From: Lucifuga dentata
Taxonomy: Eukaryota > Chordata > Actinopteri > Ophidiiformes > Bythitidae
NCBI GenBank assembly: GCA_014773175.1
Contig: VXCM01000207.1
Coordinates: forward strand, 132,001 to 196,000
Reading direction: 5' to 3'
DNA length: 64,000 bases
Positions 1 through 11,336 of the stretch are shown here, piece by piece. The translations under genes and the position numbers were made by a program. The notes below the pieces were generated by a model, which searched no databases, was not told where the DNA came from, and saw nothing but the letters and a program-made list of their open reading frames with translations. The stretch's first letter is position 1. Every line of letters begins with the position of its first letter.

Positions 1-2890
1 AGATGATCCACACAACCAAACAGGGCAGGGAATATTTAAGTTGTTGCCTTTTTGTCTTTTCTTTTCCTCACTGATTTCTACTCACTGTGTTGTATTACCA
101 AATAGCATCATCATAGTAAAATGTGTGGCGAGTTTGCGCGTCTGCTTGAGATGATTAGGACTCTGAAGGACATGCGTGACATATCTTTCATTACTCAACT
201 GGACTTCCTCTGGCAGGCATCTCTCACACAAACAAAACTGTGCAGGGTGAACATGCTGAAGGGCACATTTTCAGTACAAGTCTAATGTGGGTCAAGGTGA
301 ACCTTCTCTGAGAACCCTGAACCCTCAAGCAGGCTGGTCAGCTGAACATGAATTATGAGACCTAAGTGATATCAAAGATCTAAGGGAAATCCCAGTTAAA
401 AATGAAATAAAAGAAATAGGCTGACTGTATTAACTGTGTGCTTCCTAATGACATAAATTGTCAAATCATATTTTTCCCTACCTCAGATAGTGAAACGTTG
501 CCATGTTCATGTTTTTTTTTTTTCTTTTTTTGGACCACTGACTTTTTAACAGGTACTCACATCAAGCCCTTCCTTTGCTCTTTAAAGATTAATCATTGTT
601 TTTTAACTGGCAGAGGGTGCCATTTAATTTTGCATGAGGCAGGAACTTTCCCTGGTCCGTATGTTTACGGGCAGGAACGAGGCACCAAATATGAGTTTGG
701 TCTGTCACGCTTTTATCCAAATTAAAAAGAACAAGTGGCAGGTAGCACTAAATTGAATGGAATAATCCAGAGGGATCGTCATATACTGAAGGCCGCCAAT
801 CTTGTGTTTAGTAGAATGAAGAAGGACATTACTTGGCCCAGAGGTGAAGCTCTACCTTGATCTCAGCGAATCATAAAGAGGAAGATAAGGTGATCAGACT
901 TGAAGTGTCATAAATAAAAACTAAGTAACCTAAATCTTAGAAAGAAAAGTTAAAAAGCCTTTATTTTACAGTACCCCAGTCAGCTGGGAGTCAGCAGCAG
1001 GAAGCCAAAGAAGCAAAAGCGAAAAAAAAGAGATTTTCTGAACACTATGTCATTACAAAACTCTTTATAATCAGGCTGCATGTCTTCCACCTGCATCAGG
1101 ATAATAAGGCAAAAAAGTGAGCAAAGGGGCCCTGGCTCAACTTCTTAGGGTCACATCCCTGTCCCACTAATGATTAAGTAGCATTACTTTATTTTTTTAT
1201 TAATCAAAATAATATAAATAATAAAACATGTACTTTAGATACATATTGGTATAGGAGATTTAAAAACATTAAGTCCAAACTATTGCAATTTATGTATTTA
1301 GCCCGTTAATATAAGATTTTAAAGTGATTTGACCTAAATGTAACACTGATGTGGAAATGCCAGAACCATCCTCTATTTTTTTTTTTTTTACTATTGTATA
1401 GATATTAATACATCATGAAGAGATATTATAAAGTTCTTACTGCCCCCGATATAACCACACCCTCCATCTATTATGGATTCAGAAAGCACTATAAGTATTT
1501 GCTAAAGATATTAACTTGGAATTGCTAAGTCTTGCAGCAAGTATTACAATACATCATGCATGTGTTGTAATGTGCCAGCAATTGCATATGCCAGTCTTTA
1601 AAACAAGCTAAAAGATGTGAGATTAACAGAAAATGTGATTACATTGCTAAGACTTTATTGTTATCTGTTTTGATGCTGGTGTAAGACTGAACTCTCGATA
1701 GAGATACAGTTGTAAGTTGTGTGCAGAAGCCTCTTCTTTTTCCACTCTACTCTTCAAAACAAAAGAGTCCATCCTTGCCGGCTGAGGCTGTAGTGAGATG
1801 GAGAAATGCCAGATGTGGATATTTTTACAAGGTACGCAGCTCTCTTTATAAGACTAAATACAGATGATGCTTGTGCCAAAAGACACATCGAAGAGTGACG
1901 GGACATTTGAGACAGGCGGTGAGGGATTAGTACCCTACCACTGACAGCTTGGAGGTCTTTAATGGCGGTTTAGCTTGCACTTTTATCTCCACCAGGTAAC
2001 CCCTCAGTCATACAATAAGAGCTTGATCATTGTCTCTAACCCTTGTGTCCTTGAGCTAGACCCCAAACTCAAAAAAAAATGTTTCATGCTGGTAGCAGGT
2101 GATGAATTTCTGACAAACAAACGGCTGTTGCATTGCGTACAGAACCTCTCCTTTTGGCTATAAATACACTCTGGTCTCCCACTGTGGAGCCCAGATTGAG
2201 GCAGCATGCTCCCTGGGGTAAGATTGCACTTTATCCTATACAGGCTGTTGAGCAGAATGGCCCACATCCTGCATAGTGGGCTTTGTTTTGATAAGGCAGA
2301 CTCAGTCTGTTGTCCCCTCTCCTCGCTTGTTCAACAAGATGACACCTTCAGTAAACTGACAACGGCTTTTCTGCACGCCGCGGTGTAGTGACCTATTGAA
2401 GCTGCCACCATGTCACATATGGGTGATCAAGGCGTGATTACCAGTGACCGCCCACTGTGGGGCGGATGATATGTGTATGTGGTATGTATGTGACTATGTG
2501 CAAGGGAATGCTGGGAGATAACCTTCAGTGTGTCAGCAGTGCGAGCCTCCTTCCTCTCCAGACAGATTGCGTTGCTAAGGGAACTCGGTATTTGCTGCAC
2601 TGTTGCTAGGATAGCAGTCGCACCTCTATCTCTCTCTCTCTCTCTCTCTCGTCCCACATGTCTATTCAATGTAATCCTCGTATCAAATATGAGCTGAATG
2701 ATGCAACCTCACAATACACAACATTACTTAGAATAGCAAACTGGGTCTTTAAGTTGCATCTCTCCCCAGACAGTTTTATTATCAGCTCTTCACAACTCAA
2801 ATGAGTCTGACCAGGTTGCCCACAACAGGCCTGGCCATGATGTCTCCAGAATAGTAGTACTAGAACAGAAGAGGGCGAATGGAGAGAATA

Positions 2891-2981
2891 TAAAGCATAT
2901 ATATATATATGTATATATACAAATATGTATATATATATATGTATGTATACATATATGTGTATATATATATGTATGTATACA

Positions 2982-3020
<39 letters not shown>
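2891..3020. repeat. (TA)n / TATG microsatellite
   Basis: About 130 bp of alternating TA with interspersed TATG and CATA units, ending in a pure (AT) run. Frames through it give meaningless Tyr/Ile repeats. Confidence 0.95.
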
Positions 3021-3022
<2 letters not shown>

Positions 3023-3755
3023 AGGTTAACCCACTGAAGGGTTTCTTAAGGCTGCCATTAAAAAAAAATAAAAAATTGTAGTTAAGCTCTTAAGCTCTAT
3101 CGTCAAATCGAGAATTCTTTGTTCACATAACTGCATTAGATACTATGTTGGTTAAGATAAACAACTGTAAATGTTTCAGTGAGTCATGTTAGACTTTAAC
3201 AGAGGGACACCGCATGCATTTCAAGCTGCAGTTGCATGCTTCATGCCTCAGACATGAGGAATATGATGAAAAGATAAACGTGGAGGATTCCTGCAAAGGT
3301 ATCAGCCAAGGCACATTTTCATGCATCTGAGTTGTTTTAGAAAACAAGCAAAAGAAGTTAACTAAGTTATTAGCTTTGTCCAGACATTTGCTCCCCAAAT
3401 GGGTGGAATCTGCATGCTGACATACAGTGTCCCTGTGGCTACACTGTAAACCCGAATTAGTTCAATCTACTCAAAATATTTGTGGAAACCGACTACCTAA
3501 AAAAAAACAAAAAAAAACAAAAGAGTTTCCAAACTTAATAATTATACTTTCCTTCAATTCAATAAAATTGAGTTTACTGTACTCAAGTTATTTACTTAAT
3601 CCTGAATTAAATATTTTTGATTGCATACTGATATAGTTTGCTATTGTACTTAAATAAACCAAGTTAAGCCAAGTCATTTGTTTTAAGTTTAAATCAGTTA
3701 AAACTAAAATTATTTAAAAACAGGCTCAGAATCACAGTTACCCAAAAATGCATTT

Positions 3756-3900
3756 TATTGCTTTTTTTTTTTTTTATTAAACCTTTATTTATGCAGGAGT
3801 ACTGAGCATCAAATGCTCTTTTGCAGGAACACCCTGCTCACACACCTATCAGTGTAAGAGTGTAGAGGAAGACTTCTCAGTGAACAAAGTGGAAACACTT
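3756..3900 (-). mobile_element. Possible LINE 3' tail fragment
   Basis: Read on the minus strand the segment ends in an AATAAAGG-type tail followed by poly(A) (a T run at 3762-3775 on the plus strand). Fish LINE and SINE copies often end this way. Nothing coding remains and the family is not identified. Confidence 0.3.
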
Positions 3901-4231
3901 TGCTCAGTGAAAAGTCCCTCAGTTAAAGCTTATTAAAACTTCAACAAGAGAGCAAAATAATCAGAAACTGACAGCAGAATGCAGCAGGGAGGTCAGTAAA
4001 AGAAAAGACACTCTCTGATGGTTACACACCAAAAAGTAGAAAGCATTTCAAATGTAACTCAAACTGCTACAGCAACAAATAAACTTACACAAAGCTATAA
4101 CATTCACAAAAAGGATTATAACAAAGGATTAGTAACCATAAGATATTTCCAACAGAAATATTTCAAACAGAACTAGAACTCAAAGCATGTAACAACGCTG
4201 CAAGGCATGCCAGGAGAATCAGAGTCACGTG

Positions 4232-4684
4232 TGTCATGATCTGTTCTTTGGTCACTTCCTGTTTTATTTTGTAGTCTTGGTTTTTTGCTGTCTAGTTTGC
4301 TTTACTTCCGGTTTTTGTTTAGTTTCCCTCCAGTTTTCTCCATCACCTGTGTTCTATCAGTTAATCACATCTTCAGTATTTATACTACCCTGGGTTCCTT
4401 TGTTTTCTGCCAGATTGTCTTGTTTGCTGGTTTGCTCGTCCTGTTTGCTTGTTTGCTTGGTTAGCTTGTTTTTTGTCTCCTGGTTTTCCTGTCTTTATGT
4501 TTGTTGGTTTGTTTCTTTTATTTTTTTTCGCCGCCTGCCTTGTCGATTATCTGCCTGATTCCTGTAAGTTCATCCTGCCTCACTATCAGTAGTATTCTTG
4601 CCTGGACTTCAATTAAAGACTGTTTCTTCCTCATACACTGCCTGAGCCTGCATTTGAGTCCTCCTCCGGAACCCACCCGTCACA
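4232..4684 (+). mobile_element. Solo LTR (Gypsy-type) with 5-bp target duplication
   Basis: A 453-bp segment begins with TGTCATGATC and ends with GTCACA, the TG...CA ends of a long terminal repeat. It is flanked on both sides by the same five bases ACGTG (4227-4231 and 4685-4689). Inside are a TATA-like box (about 4376) and an ATTAAAG polyadenylation-like signal (about 4610), in the order expected of a plus-strand LTR. No gag or pol sequence is present, so this is a solo LTR left by recombination between two LTRs. The Gypsy assignment rests on the general look of the 3' end and is less certain than the LTR call. Confidence 0.75.
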
Positions 4685-5142
4685 ACGTGTGTCATTTAAC
4701 TCAAAACAATTGAGTCATTAGTACTCCAAACCACCCTAAACTCCTGTAATAGTTGACAGTGCTTAAAGATTATTTAAGATTTTAAGTTGTATTAACTTTT
4801 GCAGAGTCTTTGAGTATTCCTTACTCAATATTTCTGATTTGTTTATACTATTGGGATTTACAGTGTACCAAATTTATTTTGTTGGCTGCTGATAAATAGC
4901 CTTTTGCTTTAACATAAAGGGACTTGTATTGTCCCAAAGTGACTCTAGCTTGTGTTGTTTCTGAGAAGTTTGGTTGTTAAACCATTCCTTTGTATCATGT
5001 AAGCACCACCGCTGATGTTCTATGCATCTTTAATGAGCTTAGAGCTAAGGCTAGCCTAGCTTTCTGCTGACGCTGATTTGAGTGGAATTGTTCACATTGT
5101 AAATGTGAACTGGACAGCTGGGACACATTCATGAAGTAAAAT

Positions 5143-5340
5143 TCACAAGTTGAAAACATCACGTTGCCTGATCTTCTTGCTCGTTCTTATTAATAAAGTT
5201 ATTTTAAATTGGGATTTGCAACTTGTCATAAATAGGTACCTGCACCTGGAACATAGACATGAATGGCCTATGCAAAAAAGTTTTTTTTTTTTTTTAAANT
5301 TTTTTTTTTTTTTTAAATAAAGATTTTCATGAAGAAAGCA
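5143..5340. repeat. Poly(T)/poly(A) tract with N at 5299
   Basis: A T-run ending in AAA occurs on both sides of the single N, so the homopolymer length is unreliable. This is one of the unmerged overlaps found throughout the window. Confidence 0.7.
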
Positions 5341-5769
5341 GGAAGCACCAGCTAGTGAACCACCTAACGACCTGCAAATTGAGATCTCTGATCTAGGCAG
5401 AATACAAAAATGCTTTTTAATGCAAAGAGGAAATGTAAGTCCCAACATTGAATATCCATATCCAAATAACACAACCAGATATCACATTTAATGCAAGGTG
5501 TAAACAGGACCTTTGATGGCACTGCTGGCATGATGCAAAGACCAAATAGCCTTCATTCAGGTGGACTTTTATATTATCCAAAAGTTTTTAAAATATTCTG
5601 TGTGAATACAGGTGTCAATTTTTGAATGAAAAGTTCCACTTAAAATAGAATTAAGTCTTTCATATCCAGATGATAAATTGGGAAACAAGTCAGAAATAAG
5701 GGAGACATAAACAAGCACATATCCAATCAGCATCTGGACATGACACTTGGCTGTCACCCTGGTCCTCTG

Positions 5770-5774
5770 CTCGA

Positions 5775-5806
<32 letters not shown>

Positions 5807-6410
5807 CCTCCCCTTCTCCCCCTACCCACCCGCACCTTGCCAGTCGGTTCCATAGCTCTGACTATACATTGCGGAGCAGCAACACCTAGTCATCTACCCA
5901 CACCTAGACTCTGTTCCCGGTCTCTCCCCCCTCCCTCTCTCTCTCTTTCTCTCCCCCCTCCGTCTCTCCTCCCACCCGGTAAGCTTCAGCCTTCCTCCTC
6001 GCCTCCTCATCGTAAGTCATTAGCCGCTAGCGACCACCAGCCTGATGCCGCTTCTCATCCTCGACGGCGCACTCTCACACCGCCGACCGGAGCCTCCGCT
6101 GCGGCTCCTCCTCTCTCCCCGCCAGGGGTAACCGCGCTGCCGACCCCGCTTCTCCGCGCAGGAGAGGCGGCTGACACGCTGAAGGAGGCGGCGGCGGCAG
6201 CGGGTGCTGCAGGACGGGAGCAGGGAGGGGAGGGGGGCGCGTCTCTGTCGTCCTGCTCTCTTTTTTTCGTGTCATTTGTGGAGATGCTGTCGCCGGGCTG
6301 CCGGGGCCGCTGTCATACCGTTTGATACCCAGGAGGAGGAGGTGGTGGTGGTGGGGTGGGGTTGGGGTTGCCCTGCCCTGCCCTGGCCGGACTAGATCTC
6401 CTCCAGCAAC
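5770..6410 (+). promoter_or_regulatory. shank2: GC-rich internal promoter and 5'UTR of the short shank2 isoform
   Basis: The base composition changes from AT-rich to strongly GC-rich and CpG-rich at about 5980-6400, just before the first coding exon. Before it lie pyrimidine tracts, (CT)n at 5781-5806 and CT-rich sequence at 5919-5970. There is no clear TATA box, which fits a CpG-island promoter. Mammalian SHANK2 has a short PDZ-first isoform (ProSAP1/CortBP1 type) made from an internal promoter at this same place in the gene. The transcription start cannot be fixed from sequence. An in-frame TAG at 6393-6395 closes the frame six codons before the ATG. Confidence 0.65.
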
Positions 6411-6582
6411 ATGAACCTCCACTCGGGCAGGGCGTCCGTGGCAATGCTGCGGATGATGGGCTGTGCTAACGGGCGCTCTGCTCGGCATCTCCTCCACAGT
6501 GACTGCGTGGTGGACGAGAAGACGGTGGTGCTCCAGAAAAAGGAGAATGAAGGGTTTGGCTTCGTCCTGCGTGGAGCAAAAG
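6411..6582 (+). CDS. shank2: shank2 exon 1: short-isoform N-terminus and start of PDZ
   Basis: Encodes 57 residues plus one base, then GTAAG. Residues 1-30 (from MNLHSGRASV to HLLHS) resemble the N-terminus of the mammalian short isoform, which has MM, NGR and a closing serine in the same places. Residues 31-57 are shared PDZ sequence with the ligand-loop motif GFGF at 48-51. The ATG at 6411 is chosen because it has A at -3 and an in-frame stop at 6393; in-frame ATGs at 6444, 6453 and 6456 could also serve. A splice-acceptor sequence lies inside the exon at 6498-6499, so a long transcript could enter at 6500. Confidence 0.88.
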
Positions 6583-6782
6583 GTAAGAAATAGTTGGACT
6601 TTATGCTTTTAGTTTGGTGTTTGTCTCCATCTGTCCCAAATTCACAACATCCATCTGACCATGAACTGCTGCAAGACTGGACCAGATATTAGACATATAT
6701 TACTTGTGAAATATGATATGTTGTCATTTTGATGGTAGGTTGAATAGAACTCTCTTTCTCTCTCTCCTTGTGTGTGTGTGTA

Positions 6783-6829
<47 letters not shown>

Positions 6830-7848
6830 TGCTCTGTTCATCCCCCCAGCCCCAATGCACACATACAAATTGCAGAATGAGTTGCACCAAAACAAATGCA
6901 TTTTAAAGCAACTTTTTTTTGACTTCCCTTGAAGCTCTTTGCAAACACACCAACAACAACACACACACACATGCACACACGCACACACACAACAGGCATG
7001 CCTCAGTTGTTGTGATGGCATGTGTTGTACATGGATGCAGTGGAAGGCAAACCCACTTAAACTCAGCCCTTGCTTGTTTCATGTAAATAGCAATAGCTTA
7101 CCTAGCTTTCTGCATTGACATAAATATCTGTATTATGACTGTACGTCATAGTTATGGAATTTGAGAAAAGGCATAAACAAATCCTGGTTTGAATCTGATT
7201 TGAGGTTACATTTGTGCGTGCCTGCCTTATGGCACCATCATTTGCCTTTTTTTGCCACCATATCATGAGTTGTGATAAGAGTGACCTATCCAGGCAGTTT
7301 GATATTTCACCAGGCCATGAGATTGGCTCTAAAAATAGCCTTTATAAGCTGCTGCTTCAGTTTCTGTGACGATTCTAGCCATGTCATAATCCACGTTGCA
7401 TTCCACAACTGTGTGGCGCTGTTCGATTGGTCTATGCCATGGTTACTGTCGAGAGGTAAATTTAGCATATTCATATTCCTGTTTTTAAGACATACATGGA
7501 GAGAGAAAAGGAGGCAGAGATGGAGAGAGAGAGAGACTTGCATGGGGGGTGGGGGGATGAAAGAGGGATTTGATTTGAAAAACAAGANGAGAGAGAGAGA
7601 GACTTGCATGGGGGGTGGGGGGATGAAAGAGGGATTTGATTTGAAAAACAAGAGGAAGGTTCTAGTCATTCTGACATACACACTGCTATCACCCCGGGGA
7701 ACTGACCCAGCCGAGCTTATACAGCGAGAATGGGGGATGAACACACGTGCATACACACTTGCACGAGAACATACCCATGCATGCAAACATTCACTGTTAC
7801 TCGAGCTGCCACACAAGCTTACATCCTCATTTGCTCTCTGCATTTCTG

Positions 7849-7890
<42 letters not shown>

Positions 7891-10800
7891 ACACACACAA
7901 ATAGAGACAGACACTTAAAGAAACATAGTCATCACAATCATGTAAATGCCCTCATGAAATCTTTGTACCTGCTCACGGACTGTGTCTTCCAATAAGGGGA
8001 TGAGTTATAGGAAGTGTCACTTGTCACCCCTGGTTTTTCCCAGCTGTAACATTTACTAACCTCCCCGAGAGAGAGAGAGAGAGAGAGAGAGAATGTGAGG
8101 GTGGGCTGCAACCTGGTGTGGAGAAATGAAGTGATGGTACAGTACAGTCTAGGTAGTGGAGGTTGGGAAAAAAAAGACAAATGATGAAGAAAAGAGGGGG
8201 GAAATACTGCATAACAGAGATCACCGAGATGATGGATGAAATTATGTTGTTTTGGGAGGCATGTGTGTATGTTCAGCCTTTGCACACGCAATACAGGCTT
8301 TAAGTGCTTCTAGGAACGCTGCAGTGTTGTCTTCCACACTCCCAGTGTGGCTGCCAGCGCCGGGCCAGACAGGCAAACAACGATACATCATTCTGTCAAC
8401 ATCCCCTTACAGTGTCAACATTCCCTTTACAGTATTTCCCATTACCTTTCATCTTGGCTTTATAAAATCTCCACATGAGCTGTCATCACTAAACAGACAC
8501 AAATGGATGCTTAAAGAACCATACCGGGAATTTTGCACATTTAAGCCCAATAAATACTACCCACATACACGTTACGTGACTGACAATTTCCAAAAACATA
8601 AACCATATTTTAGTTTTTGTGTTAGTTTGCTAAATCCTCTAATCTTTCAAAAATCAAATGATACACCCACCTTAAAATTCATTGTTCACCTGCTAAAGCA
8701 TGTGTCCGAATGTACAAGGGATGGTTGTATTTAATTTCTTGGTAAACTATATTTCCTGGTGGAGAAATACATGCAGCTCTGTGTTGGACTAGTTAAATAA
8801 AGTTATTTTGACCAAAACAAAAAAAAACTTAATAGACATAGTGTTCGCTATGATGGATTACTGACCTCAAGCATGTTTCAATTGTCTACAAGTTGATTTT
8901 AATAGCATACTAAAATGAACTGGAAACAATGGCAGTCTGGAAAGTAGAAAAAACATTCTTACATTTACCACCTAAGTACTATATTTTGGAAAATTAGCAT
9001 TAATAATGTTATGTGTATGTAGGTTTTATGTATATATTGGGCTCAAACATGCAAAATCATTGGTATTGTTCTTTAAATTATGTGCCCAGAAAGGCAAAAT
9101 ATCTCATGAAAGATCTTGAAGATAGCAGCTCCCTAGAATAAAGTACCATCGCAGTTTTATACACCAGTTTTCTCGTTTGACATGTTACCTGCAATATAAT
9201 GAGAAGATTGATAATTTATTTCGCACACAGTGATGAAGCTAATATTGTCTTCTCATCTGACTCTAGATATGACGGCAAATAAGCAGATTTCCCAAAATGT
9301 TGGAGTTTTCCTTTAACAAAATTTGTATCTTACATTGTTTGTTTTTCCATCCACTTTTCCCCCCTTTGAATGTATTTGTGTCTTTTGTGGCTTATACTGT
9401 GGTTATGTTCATTTAAATCATTTAATTAGTTTCTTTCCACTGCTGTCCCACCATGCAGCGGATACGCCCATTGAGGAGTTTTCTCCCACCCCTGCCTTCC
9501 CTGCCCTGCAGTACCTGGAGTCAGTGGATGAGGGAGGTGTGGCATGGCAGGCGGGGCTCAGAACGGGCGACTTCCTCATCGAGGTAAGAGCTGCTCCATT
9601 TCCAAATCCATTTTTTATTTATTTTTTTTTTTCCTGCAGAGGCGAGTTGATTGTGAAACCTTGGTTCAACATGATGAGGCTAAGGATGAGGAGCAAAGTT
9701 TTTAAATTTGGACATCTGGTCATTGTTGGATTTTGCCTTTGGATTGCTTAGAAGCTTATCATGCTCTATCGCTATTTGTAAGTCATTCTGGATGAGAGTG
9801 TCAGCTTAAGCATGAAATGAATAAAGATGTCTGGTTTTGAATGTAGTATTAACCTGCCACCCTTGTCTGTTCAAGGTATTTTCACAGTGCCTTTGAGCCA
9901 GTATGTGCGCATCACCAAAGTGTGTATTGTGTGTGTGCTGAGGTAATGGGATTTTCTCTCAGCTCTTGTGCTTTTATGTGCTTGTTGTTTTAGAAGCTAG
10001 TTTGCTAGAAACTCATGCGAAAGAGAATTATGGGTTTCCATGTGAGATAAGAGTCACAGCGGACTGCTCCCACTTTTCATTGGGATTGTGACTTGTGGAT
10101 GAAAAAGCTGAATGAAGACTGAATGAAGAAAAAGCTGAGTGTAGACGTTATGGGATGAGTTGTTGAGTTGTCTGCAGAGGGAGACCTGAAGCCCTGTCAT
10201 TGCTGTTTGGTGCCATGGAGGCTGAGGAGCTGGTCTCCATGTCACAGCTGAATATGAATATATACATAAACAATAAGTCCAGGAAGAAGTTTTCTCCACA
10301 GTTTTCTCCTGTTAGCTTTGTGCAAGGTTTGCCTTCGGGTGAACAAACAGTTGGGTGCAGCACGAATTTGATTTTCAGATTTCAACAGAACATAGTGAGA
10401 AATTGTCAAAACCTTATCATATTAATTAATTATATTTAACAGTAGATGTTGTAAGGAGAAGATTATCCTACTTGTCAAGAGTTCTATGTTTGCACAAGTA
10501 AAAATAACACTGTTCAGCAGAGATTAATTTTCAAATGCCTTGAGAATAAGGTTGTTTTTTTTTAAGCGGACATATTATACAGATTTCTATATCTTATTTT
10601 CATGTAGGGGTCTATTTTGAAACCTTTGCTATGCTTCAATGTCCAAAAAAATGCATCAATCCACTTCTGTTCTGTTCCTTACTACAGCACTGCTGTGCAT
10701 ACTGAGTGAAAATGGGTCATTTTACTCAAAGACCCCTGGAAAGGCTGCTGTGTTCTAATTGGCCAGTTGGTCAATCCTCAGCTGGAAATACCCACATACT

Positions 10801-11299
10801 GTGAAACATGGACACTAGCTCACTAGCGTCATACTCTCTACACACCTGGTTTGCTTAACTAAGTGTGTCTGAGTTACATTCACGTGTTACATGTTGATGC
10901 CATCATGTTACAGAAGTAAAGGACCAGTCAAAAACAATGCTTTCAGGGCATCTCAGGACCGATGAGTTTATCTTACTGGATGCATTGCTATAGGCATCAA
11001 CATCTAAAATGAAACACTTTGACAATACTGTATGACTATATTTAAATATAAAATGGGAAAATAACAAAAAGCACAATATAAAACTAACTTGATGTAATTT
11101 TTAGTGTTGGTATATATTTGCTAATATGAGGAAATCATTTCCCTGAAATATTCCATAATCATTATGCATTGTTTAAGTACTCAAGAAAATGTCATGTACT
11201 GGATTCTATTTAGGTACACAGCTTCCATGAAAAACACATTAAGGGGAAAAGCACATTGTCTATTTTGAACTTCCATTTTATTTATGCTCCTATAAGACT

Positions 11300-11336
<37 letters not shown>

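Larger units (their letters stand above)
1..5769. other. Non-coding stretch upstream of the short shank2 promoter
   Basis: No reading frame here looks like a protein. I searched by eye for the SHANK SH3 exon and the exon that precedes the PDZ in the long isoform and found neither, so those exons should lie before the window if the long form exists. The stretch holds AT repeats, a LINE-like tail and a solo LTR, listed separately. It is most likely an intron of the long transcript and intergenic-like sequence for the short one. Confidence 0.6.
6583..9458 (+). other. shank2: shank2 intron 1 (2876 bp)
   Basis: Starts GTAAGA and ends in the CAG before GGATACGCCC. It holds (GT), (CT) and (GA) repeats, one assembly duplication and a MITE-A copy. 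After the MITE, 9090-9315 looks like the tail of another old fish repeat, but I cannot name it. No other exon seen. Confidence 0.85.

Noticed and set aside
5747..6325. 192-codon Ser/Pro-rich open frame over the promoter, and its antisense partner at 6075-6497
   Set aside because: Produced by CT- and GC-rich low complexity in the 5'UTR; no homology and no support as a separate gene.
7272..7904. 210-codon frame in intron 1
   Set aside because: Crosses an assembly duplication and microsatellites; no similarity to any protein.
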